Source: Candidatus Omnitrophota bacterium (lineage in GTDB: Bacteria; Omnitrophota; Gorgyraeia; 2-01-FULL-45-10). Taken from it: a stretch of DNA of 6,574 nucleotides. Numbering within the stretch: position 1 is the stretch's first letter; each line of letters opens with the position of its first letter. The stretch lies in NCBI GenBank assembly GCA_026387135.1, contig JAPLMH010000111.1, forward strand, positions 1-6,574. The letters are read 5' to 3'. This document shows, piece by piece, positions 1 through 5,860 of this stretch. The notes beneath the pieces were generated by a model. The model was given only the letters and a program-made list of their open reading frames with translations. It was not told the origin of the DNA and ran no database searches. The translations under genes and the position numbers were made by a program.

Positions 1-1
1 T

Positions 2-1831
2 ATCGCTGATCCCGTGCCGCAAGCCGCTTCGGTCGTGGGCGTAACGCAATTAGTACCCGTTCGTAACTTTGGAAAAACCGGATTGAGTTTTCCTGTTTTG
101 GGCATAGGTACTGTCTGGTTTGGACGACAATGGCCGCCGGATGATAGTTCTTATGCTTATCCGGAATTCGATGAGGTAAGAAATTACTTGGACGGTGTAT
201 TCGCAGATCTAGGTAATAATAGCAGGGCTATAATGATAGATACCGCTGCCGCTTATGGCTCAACCGAAGAGGTCATAGGAAAATATTTCAGAGAAAGGCC
301 TGATCTATTTTCAAAGGCCTTTATTGCGACAAAATGGGGTGAAGAATACGATACATCTACCGGTAAATCGGACATAGACCATTCTAAAGAACGCCTGATA
401 GCCTCAACTAAAAGAAGCTTGGAACGTTTGGGAAAGATGGACTTACTATACATCCATGGGGCAACTCTAGAAGTTCTAAGTAATGGAGAAGTAATGGAAG
501 AGATGCGCCGCATGAAGGACGTGCATTATGGAGGTTTAAGTCTAATAGGCGCCTCGATTTCGAGAGAAGATGTACTAGAAGGGTCGGTCAGGGAAAATCT
601 GATAGAAGGGCTGGATGTTATACAGATGCCGGGATCGGTCTTTCTGAATAGACCGGATCTGGTAAATGCGATATATGAAAAAGGTATCGCGATAGTTATC
701 AATTCGCCGATCAGGAAAGGTGACAAAAGAACGCCGGGAGCTATTTATGCTGATTTGCTAGGGCATAGAGAATTATCTGTGATATTGACTGGCACAAGGC
801 ATCATTTAAGAGATAATATAGAATATTGTCTGCCTGCGCCGCAAGCCGCGTCGGCTGCCGCCGCAGAAGACGAGAAGCTAAAAGGCAAGGGATCACCGGC
901 TGACCTTTTGGAGCTGATAAAGGATACCCCTGAGTTGATGCAGAAGGCGCTGGATTGGAAGGGTCTGGGTGGTATAACAGAACAAGATATCGCCAAAGTA
1001 AGGCCTTACAGCGGGAGAACCATTCGAAGAGAGCTGAAGACATTGGATAATCTAAGAATACTCGTGCAGGCAAGCCGTACCGGTAATTACAGGTTCGATC
1101 GTAAAATGTTAGGGCCGGATATTGATCACACGAAGACGTTGATCAACGCAATTAACGATATCCGATATATGGCAGGAAAGCAAGGCGACGAAAGACCTAT
1201 GCACCGCGGCGCCATAGATCCGTCAAAGATGGGTACTGTAAAAGCATTGGTCAAGATGGCGGTATTTAAAGAGCTCAATAATGGCTATCTTCCCGCACAC
1301 GAAAAAGATAAGATCCTGTGGCATATTATCGAACGCGGCGTTATACCGCGCGAACAGGGCGACACTATAGTTACTCAGATCAATAAAGCGTTCAGGGATA
1401 ACGACCTTCCTGAAAGGATCTGGATACTGGACGAGAATAAAAATACCTCGGAAGCAATAGCCGAGATACGCGCAAAATTCCCCAACTCCATAATAGACGT
1501 CGCTTTGGCGAGCAAAGATAGCATAAACAAAATGCCGGATGACGATCAGGTAAAGATGCTCGTCTTCCGCGGATGCCATGATTTCGTGCAGCTGGAAGGC
1601 GTGATAGCCGCGTTAAGAGCCTTGCATTCACAGGATGCCCTTGCGAGATTGAGGCATATATACCTGATAATGACAGATCATATTTTTGCCGGAGAACTTC
1701 CGTCCGCATCGGATAGTATCAAAGAATTCGCGCGCAAATTCGCATTTGATCTGCCACCCGCAGAAAATGCGCCTATAAACGACATACCGGAACTGAACAA
1801 GCGCCTCCTAGCGCTCCTCACCGCGGCGTAA
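2..1831 (+). CDS. C-terminal part of a multidomain protein: aldo/keto reductase, winged-helix-like segment, unknown C-terminal domain (5' end outside window)
   Basis: The frame is open to the left edge (Ile-Ala-Asp-Pro before a GTG at 14), so the true start probably lies upstream; no ribosome site can be judged. Counting Val/GTG 14 as residue 1, residues 15-272 form an aldo/keto reductase barrel. The catalytic tetrad is complete: Asp76 and Tyr81 (MIDTAAAYGS), Lys107 (IATKWG), His148 (LLYIHGA). The C-terminal NADP-binding stretch GTRHHLRDN (260-268) is present. The family normally reduces carbonyls with NADPH; the substrate here is unknown. A P-A-P-Q-A-A-S linker follows (274-280), then residues 295-362 resemble a winged helix (helix, ITEQDIA, GRTIRRELKTLDNLRI, wing GNYRF). 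Residues 367-605 match nothing I recognise; alternating strands (RIWILD, IIDVALA, KMLVFRG, HIYLIMTD) and helices suggest an alpha/beta fold. A normal reductase of this family is a single domain of about 270-340 residues, so the fusion is odd. No signal peptide or membrane segment is visible in this part. The reductase call is firm; the rest is inference. Confidence 0.8.
   Translation: MADPVPQAASVVGVTQLVPVRNFGKTGLSFPVLGIGTVWFGRQWPPDDSSYAYPEFDEVRNYLDGVFADLGNNSRAIMIDTAAAYGSTEEVIGKYFRERPDLFSKAFIATKWGEEYDTSTGKSDIDHSKERLIASTKRSLERLGKMDLLYIHGATLEVLSNGEVMEEMRRMKDVHYGGLSLIGASISREDVLEGSVRENLIEGLDVIQMPGSVFLNRPDLVNAIYEKGIAIVINSPIRKGDKRTPGAIYADLLGHRELSVILTGTRHHLRDNIEYCLPAPQAASAAAAEDEKLKGKGSPADLLELIKDTPELMQKALDWKGLGGITEQDIAKVRPYSGRTIRRELKTLDNLRILVQASRTGNYRFDRKMLGPDIDHTKTLINAINDIRYMAGKQGDERPMHRGAIDPSKMGTVKALVKMAVFKELNNGYLPAHEKDKILWHIIERGVIPREQGDTIVTQINKAFRDNDLPERIWILDENKNTSEAIAEIRAKFPNSIIDVALASKDSINKMPDDDQVKMLVFRGCHDFVQLEGVIAALRALHSQDALARLRHIYLIMTDHIFAGELPSASDSIKEFARKFAFDLPPAENAPINDIPELNKRLLALLTAA
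16..32 (+). repeat. Linker-coding direct repeat, copy 1 (before the reductase domain)
   Basis: Seventeen bases matching positions 838-854 with one difference (T28 versus G850). It lies in the same reading frame as copy 2 and encodes the core of P-V-P-Q-A-A-S just ahead of the aldo/keto reductase domain. The mismatch is a synonymous third-codon base in an alanine codon. Confidence 0.6.
838..854 (+). repeat. Linker-coding direct repeat, copy 2 (after the reductase domain)
   Basis: Matches positions 16-32 at 16 of 17 bases and encodes the core of P-A-P-Q-A-A-S right after the last reductase motif. An alanine-rich, charged stretch follows, as expected of a flexible interdomain linker. The two copies bracket the reductase module exactly. 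Confidence 0.6.
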
Positions 1832-1842
1832 TCTAAGCCAAA

Positions 1843-1876
1843 TTGTATTGACCCCGTCCAGGCTTTATAATACAAT
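1843..1876 (+). promoter_or_regulatory. Probable sigma70-type promoter of the Wood-Ljungdahl operon
   Basis: Two overlapping promoter readings occur in the only sizeable gap of the window. The better one is TTGACC (1848-1853), 17 bases, then TACAAT (1871-1876), five of six matches to consensus in each box. The other is TTGTAT (1843-1848), 17 bases, then a perfect TATAAT (1866-1871). Transcription would begin near 1878-1884, leaving a leader of roughly 20 bases before ATG 1901. The operon is therefore probably transcribed independently of the upstream gene. Inferred from sequence only. Confidence 0.55.
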
Positions 1877-1882
1877 AATTGT
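1872..1882. promoter_or_regulatory. Candidate operator: 11-bp palindrome over the -10/start region
   Basis: ACAAT-A-ATTGT is a perfect inverted repeat with a one-base centre. It overlaps the TACAAT -10 box and the expected transcription start. A third half-site, ATTGT, sits at 1842-1846 beside the -35 box, and the longer pair ATTGTATT (1842-1849) / AATACAAT (1869-1876) is also an inverted repeat. The placement suits a repressor, but the region is AT-rich and chance cannot be ruled out. The regulator is unknown. Confidence 0.3.
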
Positions 1883-1890
1883 CTCTTAAT

Positions 1891-1894
1891 GAGG
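1891..1894 (+). promoter_or_regulatory. Shine-Dalgarno GAGG that selects the fhs start
   Basis: GAGG lies six bases before ATG 1901 and inside the codons that would follow an alternative ATG at 1889. The 1889 ATG has no upstream purine-rich site and lies almost at the predicted transcription start, so 1901 is preferred; ATG 1907 or 1910 are further from the site. Confidence 0.6.
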
Positions 1895-1900
1895 ATAATT

Positions 1901-3589
1901 ATGATAATGATGAAGCCGATCACTTCGATTGCAGCAAAATTTGGAATACCAAGGAAGAATCTTGAGCTTTTTGGGTATTTTAAGGCTAAAATATCGCTCG
2001 ATATCCTCAAAAAACCGGGCTCCCGCAAGGGAAAGTATATAGTTGTCACCGGTATTACGCCAACGCACTTAGGCGAGGGTAAGACGGTTACGACTATAGG
2101 CCTATCGATGGCCTTAAACAAGCTGGGGAAGAGAGCGGTCGCCTGCATCAGGCAGCCATCCATAGGACCGTTCTTCGGGGTAAAGGGCGGTGGAGTCGGC
2201 GGTGGCAAGTCATTGGTTCTGCCGGAAGAAGATATAAACCTGCACCTGACGGGAGATATCCACGCCGTCAGCCAGGCGCATAACCTTTGCGCGTCATTCA
2301 TAGATAACCACCTTTACAGGGGCAACGCTTTAAATATCGATGTCGAACGCATCTATTGGCGCAGAGTTGTAGACGTTAATGACCGCGCTTTGAGGCGAGT
2401 CGTGATAAGTAGAGGCGGCGCCGATCAGGGAGTCGAGAGAGAGACTGGCTTCGACATCACTGCGGCAAGCGAGCTTATGGCGATATTGGCTCTATCTGAA
2501 TCGATCCCTGACTTAAGAAGACGGATATCAAAGATCATAGTCGCGCTTACTAAGGACGGCAAGCCCGTGACCTGTGAAGACTTGAAGGTTGCCGGATCTA
2601 TGGCGCTATTATTGCGCGATGCGATAAAACCGAATCTCGTACAGACTAGTGAAGGTACGCCATGCATAATTCACACAGGGCCATTCGCGAATATCACTCA
2701 TGGCAATAGTTCGGTCATCGCAGACAGGGTCGGTCTAAAGCTTGCCGATTTCGTCATCACCGAATCAGGGTTCGGAGCGGATTGCGGATTGGAGAAATTT
2801 GTAGATATTAAATGCAGACAAAGCGGCTTGAAACCCGACGCTGTCGTCCTGGTAGCATCTATAAGAGCGCTAAAAATCCATTCAGGCCTATTCAAGATGA
2901 CCGTAGGAAAGCCGCTAGATAAAGAGATCGAACGTGAAAATTTAAAGGCGGTGGAGCTCGGTTCATCGAATCTTAAGAAGCAGATAGAGAATTCGATTAT
3001 TTACGGTGTGCCTTGTGTGGTGGCGATCAATAGATTTAAAACTGATACCGATAAAGAAATCGCGCTTGTCAAAAAGATCGCGCTTAAAGCGGGTGCTTTA
3101 TTCTGCGTCGAGAGCGAGGTATTCGCAGAAGGTTCCAAGGGCGGTATCGATCTCGGCAAGGCCGTTATAGAGGCGGCAAAGACAAAGAGCTCTTTCAAGT
3201 TCTTATATTCGCCGGCATCATCGATAACAGAGAAGATGGAAAGAATAGCTAAAGCGATATATGGCGCCAAGGCGGTCAGCTATGAGCCGCTCGCACAGGC
3301 TAATGTGGAGATATACGAGAAGCTTGGACTGGGTGGGCTACCGATCTGTGTGGCGAAGACTCATCTATCGCTCTCGCACGATCCGGCGCTAAAGGGGGAA
3401 CCGAAAGATTTTGTGTTGCCGGTGCGGGAGATAAGGCCATCGGTTGGCGCGGGATTCTTATATGCGTTATGCGGAAAGATACTTACAATGCCTAGTCTGC
3501 CGTCCCATCCAGTAGGTGAGTGTATCGATGTGGACGCTAAAGGGAGAACGAAGCTATGTACGTTAAAGAGAGCATCGAAAATTATCTGA
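1901..3589 (+). CDS. fhs: Formate-tetrahydrofolate ligase (formyl-THF synthetase)
   Basis: This cytosolic enzyme uses ATP to join formate to tetrahydrofolate, giving 10-formyl-THF, the entry step of the methyl branch of the Wood-Ljungdahl pathway. From ATG 1901 it has 562 residues, close to the family norm of about 555-560. Diagnostic motifs occur in order: ISLDIL near 31-36; nucleotide loop TPTHLGEGKT (53-62); RQPSIGP (84-90) followed by a Gly-rich loop KGGGVGGG; DINLHLTGDIHAV (111-123); ETGFDIT (181-187); DAIKPNLVQT (240-249); GPFANITHG (260-268); TMPSLP near the end. The usual REPS is RQPS here (Glu to Gln), while the arginine that contacts formyl phosphate is kept. The start rests on the GAGG at 1891; ATG 1889 would add four residues. 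The C-terminus runs about eight residues past the usual end and overlaps fchA by 34 bases. It is the first gene of the operon, just behind the predicted promoter. Confidence 0.96.
   Translation: MIMMKPITSIAAKFGIPRKNLELFGYFKAKISLDILKKPGSRKGKYIVVTGITPTHLGEGKTVTTIGLSMALNKLGKRAVACIRQPSIGPFFGVKGGGVGGGKSLVLPEEDINLHLTGDIHAVSQAHNLCASFIDNHLYRGNALNIDVERIYWRRVVDVNDRALRRVVISRGGADQGVERETGFDITAASELMAILALSESIPDLRRRISKIIVALTKDGKPVTCEDLKVAGSMALLLRDAIKPNLVQTSEGTPCIIHTGPFANITHGNSSVIADRVGLKLADFVITESGFGADCGLEKFVDIKCRQSGLKPDAVVLVASIRALKIHSGLFKMTVGKPLDKEIERENLKAVELGSSNLKKQIENSIIYGVPCVVAINRFKTDTDKEIALVKKIALKAGALFCVESEVFAEGSKGGIDLGKAVIEAAKTKSSFKFLYSPASSITEKMERIAKAIYGAKAVSYEPLAQANVEIYEKLGLGGLPICVAKTHLSLSHDPALKGEPKDFVLPVREIRPSVGAGFLYALCGKILTMPSLPSHPVGECIDVDAKGRTKLCTLKRASKII
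3541..3546 (+). promoter_or_regulatory. Shine-Dalgarno AGGGAG for fchA, inside fhs
   Basis: AGGGAG ends nine bases before ATG 3556. It supports translation of fchA from that ATG even though this makes fchA overlap the end of fhs by 34 bases in a different frame. Confidence 0.55.
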
Positions 3590-4128
3590 ACGATCTGGCG
3601 GCGCGGAAACCCGCTCCCGGCGGGGGAAGCGCAGCGGCGTTGAACGCTGCGATCGGCGCAGGGCTTTTATCGATGGTGGCCGTCTATACCGATGGCGCAG
3701 AGGCGGTGCTGAAAAAGACCGAAGAAGCCAGGAAGAGGTTGCAGGCATTGATCGATGCGGATATCGAGGCATACGGTAAATTGTCAAATGCAATTAAAGA
3801 ATGCAAAGATCCGGCAAAGCTGGAAGCCGCTTATAAAGACGCAGCAAGGCCGCCTTATGAAGTTTGTGTAATATCCGCTGAATGTCTTAAGTCATGCGAA
3901 GAGCTGGCCGATCGCGGCAACAAGAATCTTATTACGGATGTGGCGATCGCCGCGATATGTCTTGAAGGCGCTTTCTTTGCGGCCAAATACAATGTCTACA
4001 TAAATTTGAAGTACATCAAGGATATGAATTTCATAGGTGAAATGCATAAGGTGCTCCAGCCTTTAGAAGAAGAGCTGCCGTGCGTCAAAGAAGAGATCCT
4101 GGAAAAGTGTGAAGAGGTGATAAGATGA
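3556..4128 (+). CDS. fchA: Methenyl-tetrahydrofolate cyclohydrolase (formiminotransferase-cyclodeaminase family)
   Basis: The protein belongs to the cyclodeaminase fold family. In this setting it would interconvert 10-formyl-THF and 5,10-methenyl-THF, the second folate step. It is all-helical by appearance and has 190 residues, slightly short of the usual 200-210. The signature PAPGGGSAAAL (19-29) is intact, and the second conserved block GNKNLITDVAIAA (121-133) carries the Asp (128) that is catalytic in the family. NVYINL (146-151) matches the usual NVxIN motif. Departures from the common pattern are VAVYT (41-45), where the family usually has VANLT, and RPP (98-100), where a VPL-like motif is usual. 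The start has a good ribosome site at 3541. It overlaps fhs by 34 bases and folD by four (ATGA), so translational coupling is likely. A role as cyclodeaminase in histidine or purine breakdown is less likely given the neighbours. It may be the only cyclohydrolase of this operon, because the FolD next door lacks the catalytic lysine for that reaction. Confidence 0.92.
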   Translation: MYVKESIENYLNDLAARKPAPGGGSAAALNAAIGAGLLSMVAVYTDGAEAVLKKTEEARKRLQALIDADIEAYGKLSNAIKECKDPAKLEAAYKDAARPPYEVCVISAECLKSCEELADRGNKNLITDVAIAAICLEGAFFAAKYNVYINLKYIKDMNFIGEMHKVLQPLEEELPCVKEEILEKCEEVIR

Positions 4129-4985
4129 GCGCCAAGCTACTAGAAGGAAAGGTTATAGCGGAGAGCCTGAAGGCCAAGATAAAAACCGAAGTCGAAGGTT
4201 TGAAGTCGAAGACCGGACGCGTTCCGAAACTGGTAGCGCTCCAGATAGGCGAGAATGCATCGTCGGCCGTTTATGTGAAAGCTCAGAAAAGGAGCGCCGA
4301 TTCACTCGGCATTGAGTACGAATTAAAGGTCGCACCCGGCACCATTTCCCAGGCCGGGGCCGAGAATATGATAAAGAATATGAACATGGATGACAGTATT
4401 ACGGCTGTCATATTACAGCTTCCCGTGCCGAAGGAGATAGACGCGAAGAGGCTGATAGGCGCGATATCTCCATCGAAAGATGCCGAGGGCATGCACCCTG
4501 AAAATCTCGGTAAGATAATATCGGGCCAATATAAGATAGGGCCATGCACAGCAATGGCGGTGATGGAGCTGTTGGAATCTACAGGGGTAAATTTATACGG
4601 AAAAGAAGCGGTCGTGGTAGGCCATTCAGAGATAGCCGGTAAGCCGCTAGCCCTGATGCTCTTAAATAAATTCGTGACCACTACAGTATGCCATATTGCA
4701 ACGGGTGAGCGCGGCGTATTGCCCGAGCACGTAAAACGTGCCGAGATCCTTATAACGGCTGTCGGCAAAGCGGGGATAATAAAAGGCGATTGGATAAAAG
4801 AGAAGGCTATAGTTATAGATGTGGGCATAAATAAGGTAGGCGAAAAAATAGTCGGAGATGTAGAATTCGACAGTGCTTCACAAAAGGCCTCATACATTAC
4901 GCCTGTTCCGGGTGGGGTAGGGCCTTTGACCACTACTATATTGATGCGTAATACTCTGGAACTGTTTAAGGCGGGATCAAAATGA
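4125..4985 (+). CDS. folD: Methylene-tetrahydrofolate dehydrogenase FolD, probably lacking cyclohydrolase activity
   Basis: FolD interconverts 5,10-methenyl-THF and 5,10-methylene-THF with NAD(P)H; most homologues also carry cyclohydrolase activity in the same site. Length (286 residues) and layout are normal: folate site with Tyr50 in SSAVYVKAQK, ILQLPVP (96-102, the conserved Gln98 present), KDAEGMHPEN (118-127), Rossmann motif VVVGHSEIAGKP (163-174), GDVEF (244-248) and PVPGGVGPLTT (260-270). Aligned by the invariant Tyr and the following Gly-Ile, the catalytic lysine four residues after Tyr (Lys54 in E. coli, Lys56 in human MTHFD1) is Gln54 here, with lysines at 52 and 55 out of register. 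The conserved second Asp of KDVDG is Glu121. GRS in the dinucleotide motif is GHS, with His167 at the arginine position tied to the NADP phosphate, hinting at altered cofactor choice. GAGG at 4114-4117 precedes the ATG by seven bases. It shares ATGA with fchA upstream and with metF downstream. Identity is certain; the dehydrogenase-only role is inferred. Confidence 0.95.
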   Translation: MSAKLLEGKVIAESLKAKIKTEVEGLKSKTGRVPKLVALQIGENASSAVYVKAQKRSADSLGIEYELKVAPGTISQAGAENMIKNMNMDDSITAVILQLPVPKEIDAKRLIGAISPSKDAEGMHPENLGKIISGQYKIGPCTAMAVMELLESTGVNLYGKEAVVVGHSEIAGKPLALMLLNKFVTTTVCHIATGERGVLPEHVKRAEILITAVGKAGIIKGDWIKEKAIVIDVGINKVGEKIVGDVEFDSASQKASYITPVPGGVGPLTTTILMRNTLELFKAGSK

Positions 4986-5848
4986 GTTTTTGCGAAAGGA
5001 TCAGATCCGGGAAATTTGTAGTAACGACCGAGATGGGGCCTCCGAAGGGTGTCGACGTCAAAGAGCTATTGGAAGACGCCGACCTTATTAAAGGCAAAGT
5101 TGATGCGGTAAACATCACGGACCTGCAGAGCTCCATATTAAAACTCGGCTCTCTTGCCGTATGTTACCTGTTAAAGCAGAAGGGTATAGAGCCGATAATG
5201 CAGATGACCTGCCGCGACAGGAATAGACTTGCTCTTCAATCGGATCTATTATCCGCTGCGGTACTTGGAATAGAGAACGTGCTCGTTCTCACCGGCGATT
5301 ACCCGACCGCTGGCGATCATCCTGAAGCGAAGCCGGTCTTTGACCTGGGCTCGATCGAGCTCCTGGATGTAATCAAAGGATTGCAGGCGGGTAAGGACAT
5401 GAAAGGCAATCCTCTGAAGGGCGCCCCGAAATTCTGTGTTGGTGCCGTGGTAAATCCCGGCGCCGATCCTTTAGAGCCTGAGATCATCAAGATGGAGAAG
5501 AAGATAGAAGCGGGGGCGGTATTCTTCCAGACGCAGGCGGTATATGATATTGAACTATTCAAAAGATTTTTGGACGCGTCAAAACATCTGAAGGCTACGA
5601 TACTTGCCGGCATAGTCTTATTAAAGTCGGCCGGAATGGCCAGGTATATGAACGATAATATTGCCGGTGTATTTGTTCCGGAACATCTGATCAAAGAGAT
5701 GGAAGGCGCAAGTGTAAAGAGCGCCAAATCAGTAGAGATAGCGGCGCGGTTGATCAAGGAACTGAAGCCATTGTGCCAAGGCGTGCATATAATGCCGATA
5801 GGATGGGATAAGAAGGTCCCCCAGGTGTTGGAAGCGGCGGGATTATAA
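4982..5848 (+). CDS. metF: Methylenetetrahydrofolate reductase, MetF family (Wood-Ljungdahl type)
   Basis: This flavoprotein reduces 5,10-methylene-THF to 5-methyl-THF, the last folate step before methyl transfer to the corrinoid protein. It has 288 residues, typical of short MetF proteins with only the catalytic barrel. Visible motifs are VVTTEMGPPKG with Glu17 at the position of the catalytic Glu28 of E. coli MetF, VNITDLQ (43-49), QMTCRDRNR (74-82), VLVLTGDYP (100-108) with Asp106 at the Asp120 position, and FFQTQAVYD (181-189) with the folate-site Gln. A long insertion DMKGNPLKGAPKF (139-151) is common in the acetogen-type branch. The start overlaps the folD stop as ATGA; a weak purine-rich stretch, AGGCGGGA at 4969-4976, precedes it. 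No metV gene, the zinc and iron-sulfur partner of many acetogen MetF enzymes, lies beside it in view, so the electron donor cannot be assigned. Confidence 0.92.
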   Translation: MSFCERIRSGKFVVTTEMGPPKGVDVKELLEDADLIKGKVDAVNITDLQSSILKLGSLAVCYLLKQKGIEPIMQMTCRDRNRLALQSDLLSAAVLGIENVLVLTGDYPTAGDHPEAKPVFDLGSIELLDVIKGLQAGKDMKGNPLKGAPKFCVGAVVNPGADPLEPEIIKMEKKIEAGAVFFQTQAVYDIELFKRFLDASKHLKATILAGIVLLKSAGMARYMNDNIAGVFVPEHLIKEMEGASVKSAKSVEIAARLIKELKPLCQGVHIMPIGWDKKVPQVLEAAGL

Positions 5849-5855
5849 AGGGGAG
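5849..5855 (+). promoter_or_regulatory. Shine-Dalgarno AGGGGAG for acsB
   Basis: This strong purine-rich site sits directly after the metF stop. Tandem ATGs at 5858 and 5861 follow. The GGAG core is two bases from the first and five from the second, which favours 5861 as the start. Confidence 0.6.
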
Positions 5856-5860
5856 AGATG

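Noticed and set aside
14..16. GTG as the true start of the first gene
   Set aside because: The frame is open upstream to the window edge and encodes linker-like Ile-Ala-Asp-Pro. The GTG valine lies inside a P-V-P-Q-A-A-S motif that recurs internally, so it is probably not an initiation site.
1843..1875. Rex-type redox operator at the fhs promoter
   Set aside because: TTGT and ACAA occur in the right orientation but span 33 bases rather than the roughly 18 of known Rex sites.
1832..1888. Rho-independent terminator after the first gene
   Set aside because: The 8-bp inverted repeat at 1842-1849/1869-1876 is AT-only apart from one G-C pair, has a 19-base loop and no T-run after it, so it fits an operator or chance better than a terminator.
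1889..1891. ATG 1889 as the fhs start
   Set aside because: It has no ribosome site before it and lies at or just past the predicted transcription start, whereas GAGG at 1891-1894 is well spaced for ATG 1901.
1678..2301. Reverse-strand open frame of 207 codons
   Set aside because: It lies antisense to the end of the first gene and the start of fhs, both firmly coding, and its translation (including an Ile-rich run antisense to the fhs leader) resembles no protein.
4283..4933. Reverse-strand open frame of 216 codons
   Set aside because: It is a shadow of folD, which is unmistakable on the + strand; the antisense translation has no recognisable motif.
5317..5757. Reverse-strand open frame of 146 codons
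   Set aside because: It is entirely antisense to metF, with no supporting motif or promoter.
5858..5860. ATG 5858 as the acsB start
   Set aside because: It is only two bases from the GGAG core of the ribosome site; ATG 5861 has better spacing. The difference is a single Met.
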